Source: Deltaproteobacteria bacterium
Lineage (GTDB): Bacteria > Desulfobacterota > DSM-4660 > Desulfatiglandales > HGW-15
Length of the DNA stretch: 29,163 nt
Direction: 5' to 3'
NCBI GenBank assembly: GCA_030671095.1
Contig: DAOVAK010000001.1
Location: forward strand, 1 to 29,163
Part shown: positions 15,116-23,060 of the stretch, piece by piece
How the letters are laid out: every line of letters starts with the position of its first letter
Numbering within the stretch: position 1 is the first letter of the stretch
Notes under the pieces: generated by a model
The model's database searches: none
What the model saw: the letters and a program-made list of their open reading frames with translations, nothing else
What the model was told of the DNA's origin: nothing
Made by a program: the position numbers and the translations under genes

Positions 15116-15586
15116 GTCTATTTCCTTCCTATTACAGTTAAGTCACAGGTTCAAACGCTTCTCTAGAAGGACAACCATGCAAAGAGGATCACTCATGAAA
15201 CGACAAAGAGCCCTCTAAGTCAAGAATAATCATTCTTCCCTGATCCACCATATAGGCATCATCTCCCCGGCGAGACGGGATTTCGCGGGGCTCAACTAGC
15301 ATCTAATACCTCGCTGGTGATCAGGATTACTCCACAACCTGCTGATTTCACTTTTGACACCTAAATTAGACGGTGGATTCGCGTTCTTCAGACCGGTATC
15401 CAAACTGACAACGAATGTTATGGTACTTCCTGTGAGTCCATTGCCGCTTATTATTGACATCACTTTGCTTAGTTGTTACTAAATTTCTTATTAGCCCGGT
15501 GAAGTTATATTCCGTTTTGCTCATCTATCTGACCTGCCGAGGCAGACCAATCACTTCCCAAAGAGAGAGAAGTCGAAGCCGCGACC
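15116..15586. other. Divergent intergenic region without a gene
   Basis: About 470 bases between the divergent hypothetical and RNase genes. I find no credible reading frame. It contains a perfect 6-bp inverted repeat AAGAAT-AATC-ATTCTT (about 15223-15238), a CCCCG...CGGGG hairpin near 15267-15290, and on the minus strand a TTGACT box near 15220 that could serve the hypothetical gene. The best promoter for the RNase gene is listed separately. Confidence 0.4.
15454..15482 (+). promoter_or_regulatory. Possible promoter of the RNase II-family gene
   Basis: Perfect -35 TTGACA (15454-15459), 17-base spacer, weak -10 TACTAA (15477-15482, 3 of 6). Predicted leader about 100 bases. Confidence 0.3.
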
Positions 15587-17572
15587 ATGAATGAGGGAAA
15601 AATCGTCGAGTATATTGATCAGGGACGCTTCATCTGCACCCTATGCCTGCAGGATAAAGGGAATAGGCTACACCTGTTGACCCCTTTCAACCGCGAGTTA
15701 AACCTCTCCCCAAAGAGGGCCCTTCTCATTTCAAATGCCTCCATGGATACCCAGGGTCCGAGGGAAGAGGTATTAAGCAGGTTGAAGCAAACGGAGGCAG
15801 TGAGAAGGAGACTCAAGGGAGAGGTTCAGGTCAAGGAACTCTGGGAATTGGTGAGAGAAGAGGAGCAGAGTTTTGACTATGAATATCTTGCCCAGCTCTG
15901 CTTCGGGGAGATGGTGACCGACGATCACATCTCCGCGTTGGTGAGAGCCCTGTTCGAAGATAGCCTCTATTTCAAAATGAAGGATGGTTGCTTTCTCCCC
16001 AATTCTGAAGAAATGGTTGAGCAAATAATCAAACAGAAAAAGGAGGAGGCTCGAAGGGAGGAAAGACTTAGGGAGGGAAGCGCCTGGCTCATAGAGATCT
16101 TACAAAACCGAGTGGTCCACGACCCTTCATGCAAAGACGAGATTATCGACCTCCTTGTGGAACTGGCACTGTACGGCAATGAGGCCCCAAACTTCAAATA
16201 CGCCAAGGCGCTGCTCTTGAGAACAGGGATATCAGATATTCAGCGGGTCAGAAATTTGCTGGTAAAACTTGGGGTATGGGAAGAGGATGAAAACCTTGAC
16301 CTCCATCGACTTGATATTAGGACTTCTTTCAGCCAAGAGGTGTTAGAGTTGTCCGATGAACTGGACAGGGTGGCGTTTGAAGACTCCAAGTGCGAGGACT
16401 TGAGACATCTCGATACCTTTACCATCGATGGTCCCCTCACGAGAGACTTTGATGATGCATTGAGCATAGAAATTACATCCGATTCCATTTTCCTTGGCAT
16501 ACATATCAGCGATGTGGCCCACGTCATCTCCCCCGATAGTCTCCTCGACGGAGAGGCATCACAGAGGGGCTCTTCCTTATATCTCTCTCGCCGCCATATT
16601 CCCATGATGCCCCAAAATCTATCTCAGGATACCTTGAGCTTAAGAGAGGGCTGTGACCGACATGCAGTCTCCCTAATTTCTCGTTTAGACAAGAGCGGCA
16701 ATCTTCTTGACTACCGATTCGCGCTCAGCCTTGTAAATGTTAAGCGACAGTTAACCTATGATCAGGTCAATGAAATCTATATGAAGGAGCGCTTGCTGGA
16801 AGAGGCACATCAACTTAGCCAATTCATGCGTCAAAAGCGAATCGACCAGGGCTCCCTGACCCTTTCGCTCCCTGAGATTTACGTGAGATTCTATCCCGAT
16901 TCCTCTCTCTATTTAGAAATGGTGGAACAGAATACGCCCTCCCGGATGATGGTGGCCGAATTTATGATTTTTTATAACTGGCTGGCAGCCAGGTTCTGCA
17001 GGGATAATGAAATCCCTGTCCTTTATAGAGGCCAGGAAGGACCGAGTGAGAGGTTGTCTATGAATGAGGCAGGTTATGTCTATTTTGTTTTTAAGCAGCG
17101 GCGTAAGCTTAATCCACTCATGATTGATACGGAACCCAGATGCCACACTGGGTTGGGGTTGGATGTGTATACAAACGCAAGTTCACCCATAAGACGATAT
17201 CTGGATCTCGTGGTTCAGCGTCAGATTAGGGGTTATCTGATAGACGGTTCTCCCATTTATGATAAGGAAGAGCTGGAAAATATCAGGATCTCTGTAGGGC
17301 CCATATTGAGGGATCTTGAAAGGGTGAAACGGAACCGCATCCGATACTGGATCCAGAAATACCTGCTCCAGCATATTGGCGAGAAGTTCTCTGCCCTGGT
17401 TCTCGATGTTCTGCGGGGCAGGTGCCGAATCCTTCTCACCGACTTTTTGCTCGTGGCGGAAATGAAACGAGATGATGGCCAGGACTTCTTTGAGGGGCAG
17501 CAGATCATGGTAACGGTCAAGAGGTCTGATCCATGGAATGACCTGCTGAGCTTGGAATATGCAGGGCAGTAA
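15587..17572 (+). CDS. RNase II/R-family (RNB) 3'-5' exoribonuclease (661 aa)
   Basis: Processive 3'-to-5' exoribonuclease of the RNB family, acting in cytoplasmic RNA turnover. The catalytic signature TIDGPLTRDFDDAL gives D281, D287, D289 and D290, the same spacing as the four metal-binding aspartates of E. coli RNase II. Further RNB motifs are GIHISDVAHVI, LYLSRRHIPMMPQNLS and DVYTNASSPIRRYLDLVVQRQI near residue 540. The C-terminal part (about 590-661) fits an S1-like RNA-binding barrel. The first 270 residues do not show clear cold-shock domains and instead include a long charged helix (140-165); this N-terminus is unlike classical RNase R. The ribosome binding site is poor. It is convergent with the csd4-like gene, 19 bases apart. 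Confidence 0.9.
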   Translation: MNEGKIVEYIDQGRFICTLCLQDKGNRLHLLTPFNRELNLSPKRALLISNASMDTQGPREEVLSRLKQTEAVRRRLKGEVQVKELWELVREEEQSFDYEYLAQLCFGEMVTDDHISALVRALFEDSLYFKMKDGCFLPNSEEMVEQIIKQKKEEARREERLREGSAWLIEILQNRVVHDPSCKDEIIDLLVELALYGNEAPNFKYAKALLLRTGISDIQRVRNLLVKLGVWEEDENLDLHRLDIRTSFSQEVLELSDELDRVAFEDSKCEDLRHLDTFTIDGPLTRDFDDALSIEITSDSIFLGIHISDVAHVISPDSLLDGEASQRGSSLYLSRRHIPMMPQNLSQDTLSLREGCDRHAVSLISRLDKSGNLLDYRFALSLVNVKRQLTYDQVNEIYMKERLLEEAHQLSQFMRQKRIDQGSLTLSLPEIYVRFYPDSSLYLEMVEQNTPSRMMVAEFMIFYNWLAARFCRDNEIPVLYRGQEGPSERLSMNEAGYVYFVFKQRRKLNPLMIDTEPRCHTGLGLDVYTNASSPIRRYLDLVVQRQIRGYLIDGSPIYDKEELENIRISVGPILRDLERVKRNRIRYWIQKYLLQHIGEKFSALVLDVLRGRCRILLTDFLLVAEMKRDDGQDFFEGQQIMVTVKRSDPWNDLLSLEYAGQ

Positions 17573-17591
17573 GTGGACGGACAACCAACAT

Positions 17592-19367
17592 CTAATTCAT
17601 ATTGATAAATACTCTGCCCAGGAAAAGGGGACCTTTACTCACCTTTGCCTGATGCTTCAGGTAAGCTGAAGCGCCACACAACTCCTTTAAATCTCTGATC
17701 TCTCCGGGTTTGATCTTATGACCATTGATGCTCAAGTGAATGTCTCTCTTGTTGTAAAGGTTTGTCTGTACCTCCTGCAGACATATTTTGTCCTTCTTTG
17801 ATAAAGAGACAGCATCCCCTGGTCTTAGATAGACGTGCTTGTGATTGTTTATTTTCAAGATCAGGTAATCCATCCGCGGCGGGGTAAACCTGATTACCAT
17901 CCGACCGATGACGTTATCTCCCTTAGAGGCGATGATATTGTAGAATTGCCCTTTCTTGTGCAGGGAATACCGTTTGATAAGGTCTGCTCCCGTATCGATG
18001 ACATACCCCCTATCCTCTCCCGTATTGTTCTTCCAGTCTCCAACAAATCCTTTAAAGTTGACCGTGATCCCCGATTCGCCAGGGAAGGATGGGAGAATGT
18101 CCACAATTTTCAATTTGTCACCCTTGACCAGATCAAGCGTCTCTCCATCAGATATAAGAATTCGGTGACCTTTTGTTTCAACCACAAAATAGTCTAACTT
18201 CGTACGCCTGCTTTTTAACTTTTCTTCCCCGAGTCTCTTCTTGGAGATTCTTAAGGGGATCTCGGCAAAAATGTGGTTATCCTTTCTTACGATGATGCTC
18301 GTATTCCTGAAAATCACAAATTCTCGTCTATAATCGTTCAGGTCTCCGTATCCAAGAATATCTAGACTCAGCCCCCTCTCATAATTGGATTCAATGTGGG
18401 ACACATGAATGGCGTCTCCTGCCTGCAGTTCCAGGGTTTGATTCTCTTTTATGACTATCGGAATTTGGCCATTAATGGCAACAACCAAATATTTCAGGAG
18501 CGGTGGATCCAGGACGAAGCTGGGTGACTCAGGGATAATGCCGAAAAGGCCCTTAAACGCATTAATAACAAGATTGTGGTACCGGACCTTCAGATCAATG
18601 GAGGGTAAAAACTTTGAGGTTTCTACACCAAAGGCAGGAATGTGATGTTCCGTGAGCGCATAGTAGGTGGCAGATTTTCGCTGTACACTATGATGGCTGT
18701 CTTTAGCACCCGTCTTGGTGTTCATGAAGTGGAATTTGTGCAGTTCATTCTTGATGTGGGGATTGACTTCGCGAAGGACCTTTTGGGCCATTTCTTTCAA
18801 TTTGATCACTCTGTTGGTCCCGGGAACCCTGTATTCATTGGTATCCGCAATAATGGACTGGCCAAAGCGCATGGGATTACGCCACTTGTTTACGTATTTG
18901 GGATAGTAATATCCCGCTCCATCGTGCAGATTTAAGAGGTAATCGCTTTCACTGATCAGTTTTTTTAATATGGTAACTATCTTGTCTTCTGTGCTGGTGG
19001 CCGTGTCCCCATTGGTAAACTTCCTGTTCATGTCCCCATGGGGTCCCCTTTGATTCAAAATGATAGAATAGAAATTGGCCCGCGGTACCACAACAAGATT
19101 CCCTTTGGCGAGACTCATGTCCGCATAAAGATCCGCCGACAGGAACCCTCCTGGCTCGTTCCCCTGTATACCGCCTATTAGCATTAAGGTTTTCCCTGGC
19201 TGTTTTCCATATATTTTGTATACGTTCAGTTCATAGGCGGTGTTGGGAAAATAGACGATACGCTCTTTCTTAGAAAATCCCGGGGTGGGAAAGGTGAGAA
19301 AAACGGACAGAGTGATGCAGAAGGAGAGGAAAAAAATCCTTGTAATGGGTTTGGGATCAGGATACAT
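17592..19367 (-). CDS. Csd4-like (M14/M99) peptidoglycan carboxypeptidase (591 aa)
   Basis: Periplasmic zinc carboxypeptidase resembling Helicobacter pylori Csd4, which trims muramyl tripeptide to dipeptide and sets helical cell shape. Residues 1-32 are a signal peptide. The metal site is read as Q68-x2-E71 (GGIQGNEPGG) plus H148 (NLHDG), with catalytic E249 in GVETSK. A Gln in place of the first His is the atypical feature known from Csd4. The C-terminal half holds three repeats of about 100 residues starting near 292, 392 and 500, each D/K-Y-[LF]-[VI]-[VL]-x-[IT]-x-G/N... followed by L-x-x-GD-x-[IL], probably beta domains. The start ATG overlaps the upstream gene by 11 bases, with GAGGTGA as ribosome binding site. 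Confidence 0.88.
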   Translation of the reverse strand: MYPDPKPITRIFFLSFCITLSVFLTFPTPGFSKKERIVYFPNTAYELNVYKIYGKQPGKTLMLIGGIQGNEPGGFLSADLYADMSLAKGNLVVVPRANFYSIILNQRGPHGDMNRKFTNGDTATSTEDKIVTILKKLISESDYLLNLHDGAGYYYPKYVNKWRNPMRFGQSIIADTNEYRVPGTNRVIKLKEMAQKVLREVNPHIKNELHKFHFMNTKTGAKDSHHSVQRKSATYYALTEHHIPAFGVETSKFLPSIDLKVRYHNLVINAFKGLFGIIPESPSFVLDPPLLKYLVVAINGQIPIVIKENQTLELQAGDAIHVSHIESNYERGLSLDILGYGDLNDYRREFVIFRNTSIIVRKDNHIFAEIPLRISKKRLGEEKLKSRRTKLDYFVVETKGHRILISDGETLDLVKGDKLKIVDILPSFPGESGITVNFKGFVGDWKNNTGEDRGYVIDTGADLIKRYSLHKKGQFYNIIASKGDNVIGRMVIRFTPPRMDYLILKINNHKHVYLRPGDAVSLSKKDKICLQEVQTNLYNKRDIHLSINGHKIKPGEIRDLKELCGASAYLKHQAKVSKGPLFLGRVFINMN

Positions 19368-20196
19368 GGCTCACCTCAAATTCCCTTTCCAGGATGAGCA
19401 GCCCCGACTGATCATATACGAGGACCTTGAGGGCTGTTGGCGTTTCGGAATTGGGTGTCAAATAAAATCTACCCTGGACCGGTTTAAATCTCTGGATGAG
19501 AAAAAGCTGTCCTCGCCGAAAATTTACCGGAATCCCTTCCTCCAGCTGTACTCTAGGAAATGTCCATTCAGGAGGCGGGTTGGGATCCGTGCCCATGGCG
19601 ATCAAATGGATATAGCCACCCACAGCTGTTTCTCCCGGATTCCTATTGACCAACTTGAACTCCACGCTCATCCTGGCGCCTTCTTTCTGGATGATCATAT
19701 CTTTGATATCCACCGCCCCTATGGGTTTCATTTCTTCTTCGCTATCTACAGCCACGCTCTCCGCATCACTTATGACAGTTTCTTCCCGTATAATTCCAAT
19801 CTTACGGGTAGCACTCTTCTCCTTTGTATGCTCATCCTTGCGGGTAGCACTCTTCTCCTTCTGTGGCTCTTCCAGGTGACGTATGTAATCCTCAAGCAAG
19901 GTCACATGTTGTCGGAACCTGCGAAGGTTTTTTTGTCCTTTGATGACCTCCTTTTCAAGTTGTTCTATCTTTGTTGACTGCGTCCTGTTTGCACGGTACA
20001 GCCCGATGTAGTTGTTAATGATGTAAACAGAGAAGGAAATGTAAAGGATAAAGAAGAGGGTGGCCCAAAAAACGATGTGCGGAGAGATCTTGAAGGAGCG
20101 CACGCGTCCCAAACTCCTCATGATCATGATCGTGAGGCGGTCCTCATCGCCAGATTTCTTTTTTACTGGCGGGATTTCCGACTCAGTCGCTGCCAT
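19357..20196 (-). CDS. Single-pass membrane coiled-coil protein in csd-like operon (279 aa)
   Basis: The chosen start is ATG 20196 (MAATESEIPPVKKK), 7 bases after AGGA; a TTG seven codons upstream overlaps that site. Layout: basic cytoplasmic N-terminus (1-38), one membrane helix (about 40-62), a coiled coil (70-112), a charged linker with two copies of KEKSATRK (113-120 and 125-132), and a periplasmic beta-rich domain (about 165-279). I do not recognise a named family. It lies between csd6-like and csd4-like genes and overlaps both (34 and 11 bases), so tight co-expression is expected. By layout it could scaffold the two peptidoglycan enzymes as membrane Csd5/Csd7 proteins do in H. pylori; that is inference from architecture and context, not from sequence similarity. 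Confidence 0.85.
   Translation of the reverse strand: MAATESEIPPVKKKSGDEDRLTIMIMRSLGRVRSFKISPHIVFWATLFFILYISFSVYIINNYIGLYRANRTQSTKIEQLEKEVIKGQKNLRRFRQHVTLLEDYIRHLEEPQKEKSATRKDEHTKEKSATRKIGIIREETVISDAESVAVDSEEEMKPIGAVDIKDMIIQKEGARMSVEFKLVNRNPGETAVGGYIHLIAMGTDPNPPPEWTFPRVQLEEGIPVNFRRGQLFLIQRFKPVQGRFYLTPNSETPTALKVLVYDQSGLLILEREFEVSHVS
19805..19860. repeat. Tandem direct repeat inside the coiled-coil gene
   Basis: CGGGTAGCACTCTTCTCCTT occurs at 19805-19824 and again at 19841-19860, a 36-base period equal to 12 codons. It encodes the duplicated KEKSATRK segment in the linker. Two copies only; in-frame, so copy-number change would lengthen the linker without a frameshift. Confidence 0.85.
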
Positions 20197-21509
20197 GTCT
20201 CTTCCTTGATCTTCCAATGTTCACCCCTTTTAACAAGGAGAAGATTTTTAAGACCGAAATCAAGGTATTCATCGGCCAGATAATTCTGTTTGAAGCTGAC
20301 CTTAGCCGTTTGATTGGAGACTTGTACGATGCTCAAGCCCATAACGTCTACTTTTACCGATTGGTATTTTAGATTCAATCTCTGCCTGTGTTTTTTCCAG
20401 GCCTCTAGGTCCATCCCCCGGGATCGAAACCTTGCGTCATAGCACAGCATATACGTCTGCAGGTCTTTCTCTTGCCAGGCCTTTTTCCAAGAAAAAATAA
20501 ATCTTTTTATATCTTCTAAACTGGAACCGTATGGCTTCTTCGGTGCAAACCGCCTCACCTTTTCTTTCTGGAAGAATTCACCGACAATTTTCCATTCCGT
20601 GCTGTTTTGTTGCAGGTAGAGCCTTTTTTCACCCTTACTCTCAAGCCTCTCGGTGCTATATCTTTGGCCAAATTTGGCCATAACAATGCCATCATTTTTC
20701 AGAAGCCTGAGGTTCTCGATTTCCACAGTTATCTCATTGTATTTGTTCGCCACAAGGGTCTTGTATTTTTTCCACTGCTCCCGATTTTTTCCATCGGAAG
20801 TGAAACGAGGGCTATAGAATGACATATATTGGTCGATCTCTTTCCTTTCCCAAGCCCTTCTCCAGTCTTCGATGACCTTCAACAGTTGTTTTTTCTCTTT
20901 TTCCTGTGCATCCGGACTGACCATTTCGATTCGGGAGTTGATAACGACGGGGGTATCATTTAGTTGTATGTAGGTGGCCAATTCATCTATGTTGTGGTTG
21001 TCAAGGGCTATGCAACCATTCGTGTCCTTAGGCTTTAATGGCTTATCAAGCCCGTGAAACCAGATGCCGTATCCATCCCTCCCTTTCTTCTTATCCATGG
21101 GATTGGGATAATCGATGGGAAAGGCCCTTGTCCCATATCTGGGAGCGAGCTCGTTTTTCTTGTAACAGTCGGTAAAAAAATATACGCCTTCAGGTGTTTT
21201 CTTGTCATTTTTTGTCGATTTTGGCCCATTATTTTCCCCCGTAGAGGCATTGAACACCTTTACAGGAGCAAAGAGGTTGTCCCATCGATATAAGAATACT
21301 TTTTGTGCAGACTTATCCACAAGAATCGCGTAGTCGGAGTCCTCTTCTGGCCAGTATAACAAAGAGGCGGGGACAAGCTTCTGCTCTTTTTTCGATGGTT
21401 TCCCAGGCTTGGCCATGGAGGGGTTTGTCCACTGCAAGATGAGAAGAAGAATGAGGACCAAAAACTTGAAATCGCGTTGAACTCTGGATAAAGAAAAAAT
21501 CTTTTTCAC
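20163..21509 (-). CDS. Csd6-like YkuD-domain L,D-transpeptidase/L,D-carboxypeptidase with two NTF2-like domains (448 aa)
   Basis: Periplasmic peptidoglycan enzyme. GTG start after AGAGGTG with 6-base spacing. Residues 1-33 are a signal peptide. The YkuD catalytic domain (about 57-193) has YAILVDKSAQKVFLY, the H152-G153 motif (GIWFHGLD) and nucleophile C166 in TNGCIAL. Two C-terminal NTF2-like repeats follow (about 207-315 and 331-445), each with W-[RK]-[RK]-AW-[EQ]-[EK], YMxxY and W-K-I near the end. This YkuD plus NTF2 layout matches H. pylori Csd6, an L,D-carboxypeptidase that helps set helical shape, although Csd6 has one NTF2 domain. Activity (transpeptidase or carboxypeptidase) cannot be decided. 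It overlaps the next gene by 34 bases and starts 65 bases after purB. Confidence 0.88.
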   Translation of the reverse strand: MKKIFSLSRVQRDFKFLVLILLLILQWTNPSMAKPGKPSKKEQKLVPASLLYWPEEDSDYAILVDKSAQKVFLYRWDNLFAPVKVFNASTGENNGPKSTKNDKKTPEGVYFFTDCYKKNELAPRYGTRAFPIDYPNPMDKKKGRDGYGIWFHGLDKPLKPKDTNGCIALDNHNIDELATYIQLNDTPVVINSRIEMVSPDAQEKEKKQLLKVIEDWRRAWERKEIDQYMSFYSPRFTSDGKNREQWKKYKTLVANKYNEITVEIENLRLLKNDGIVMAKFGQRYSTERLESKGEKRLYLQQNSTEWKIVGEFFQKEKVRRFAPKKPYGSSLEDIKRFIFSWKKAWQEKDLQTYMLCYDARFRSRGMDLEAWKKHRQRLNLKYQSVKVDVMGLSIVQVSNQTAKVSFKQNYLADEYLDFGLKNLLLVKRGEHWKIKEETWQRLSRKSRQ

Positions 21510-21574
21510 CGTTTACACCTCTTCGTACAAGCCCCTTATTTTAAGGCTGATGAGAACAAGCCTCATCGAGCTTC

Positions 21575-22867
21575 CTATGTAAACACCCTTTCGAAGATGT
21601 CCTCCACATGTTTAAGGTGGTAATCAATATTGAATATCTCTTCCAACTCGTCTTCGGTGAGATGACCTCTTATCTCATCGTCTTCCAGGAGAAGCGTCTT
21701 GAAATCCCTATCCGTATCCCAGACCTTTAGGGCATTTCGTTGAACCATCTCATAGGCCGTCTCCCGCTTCAGCCCCAGAGCGGCCAGCCGAATGAGGATT
21801 TGCTGGGAGAATATAAGTCCCCTCAACCTATTCAGGTTTTCAAGCATTCGGTCGGGATAGACCACCAGATTTTTTATGATCCGGGTGAGACGATGAAGCA
21901 TGTAATCTATGAGAATGGTGCTATCGGGTCCAATAACCCTTTCCACCGAGGAATGGCTAATATCCCTTTCATGCCAGAGAGCCATATTTTCCATAGCAGC
22001 CAGCGAATTGCTTCGGACGAGGCGGGCGAGACCTGAGATATTCTCAGATCCAATGGGGTTTTTTTTGTGGGGCATGGCTGATGAGCCCTTCTGTCCCTTT
22101 TCAAATGACTCTTCCGCCTCAAGGACCTCCGTTCTCTGCAGATGACGAATCTCGACGGCGATCTTCTCCAGGGTCCCGGCAAGAATGGCCAGGGCTGTGA
22201 AATACTGGGCGTGACGGTCACGCTGAGTAATCTGAGTGGATATTTCTGCGGGTTTAAGACCGAGCTTCTTACAGACATAGGCCTCAATCTTTGGGGAAAC
22301 ATTGGCAAAGGTCCCCACAGCCCCTGAAAGTTTTCCACAGCTAATGACTTCAAGGGCCCCTTTAAGCCTCTCGAGATTCCGTTTCACCTCCGCGTACCAG
22401 ACGGCCAGCTTGAGTCCAAATGTTATGGGTTCAGCGTGAATGCCGTGGGAACGCCCGATCATGATGGTGTATTTGTGTTCCTGGGCCCTCGCTTTAATAA
22501 CCTCCATGAATTCCTCTGCATCGCGGATAATTAGGATCATGGCTTCCTTGAGCAGGAGGGCGAAGCTGGTATCCAGGATGTCTGAAGAGGTGAGTCCAAG
22601 GTGGATATACCGTGAGTCCGGGCCCACATACTCTGCCACGTTGGTGAGAAAGGCGATCACATCATGCTTGGTCACCTCCTCGATTTCCAGAATCCGGTCC
22701 ACCGAGAAGCTCGCCCTTCTCTTGATCGTGCTGAGGGCCTCCTTGGGGATCAGACCCTCCTCTGCCATGGCCTCACAGGCCAAGAGTTCCACCTGAAGCC
22801 ATTTGGAAAAGCGATTCTTGTCTTCCCAGATGTGCCCCATTTCAGGGCGTGTATATCGGGCAATCAT
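21575..22867 (-). CDS. purB: Adenylosuccinate lyase (430 aa)
   Basis: Catalyses two steps of purine synthesis: SAICAR to AICAR plus fumarate, and adenylosuccinate to AMP plus fumarate. The fumarase/aspartase superfamily signature GSSAMPHKKNPIGSENI (261-277) contains the catalytic serine loop; RSHGIHAEP (139-147) holds the general-acid His141; LGLTSSDILDT (90-100) is also conserved. Length and N-terminus (MIARYTRPEMGHIW) are typical of bacterial PurB. Start ATG 22867 after AAGGG with 8-base spacing. It heads a same-strand series with the csd6-like gene 65 bases downstream and no clear terminator between, so some read-through into the cell-shape genes is possible. Confidence 0.96.
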   Translation of the reverse strand: MIARYTRPEMGHIWEDKNRFSKWLQVELLACEAMAEEGLIPKEALSTIKRRASFSVDRILEIEEVTKHDVIAFLTNVAEYVGPDSRYIHLGLTSSDILDTSFALLLKEAMILIIRDAEEFMEVIKARAQEHKYTIMIGRSHGIHAEPITFGLKLAVWYAEVKRNLERLKGALEVISCGKLSGAVGTFANVSPKIEAYVCKKLGLKPAEISTQITQRDRHAQYFTALAILAGTLEKIAVEIRHLQRTEVLEAEESFEKGQKGSSAMPHKKNPIGSENISGLARLVRSNSLAAMENMALWHERDISHSSVERVIGPDSTILIDYMLHRLTRIIKNLVVYPDRMLENLNRLRGLIFSQQILIRLAALGLKRETAYEMVQRNALKVWDTDRDFKTLLLEDDEIRGHLTEDELEEIFNIDYHLKHVEDIFERVFT

Positions 22868-22910
22868 ATTATGGCCCTTACATCATGGACTGCATGACAG
22901 GTTGTAAGCA

Positions 22911-22916
22911 ATTATA
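22911..22916 (-). promoter_or_regulatory. -10 box of a purB promoter
   Basis: A perfect TATAAT on the minus strand about 44 bases before the purB ATG. No good -35 hexamer lies at 16-18 bases, so the promoter may rely on an activator or be weak. Confidence 0.35.
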
Positions 22917-23060
22917 GCTCGCACTCACCTCTCTTGGCTAAGAGAAGAGAAGGGAAAGAGAAAATGACCTGAAACTTCCAAATATACAGAATTATATATA
23001 AATGATGATAAATTATCTACACAAAATAATAAATTTCAAGAAAAAATTTGCCCTAATGCA

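Noticed and set aside
19805..19860. Short CRISPR-like direct repeat
   Set aside because: Only two copies, spacer of 16 bases, in frame inside a coding gene; it is a protein-level repeat.
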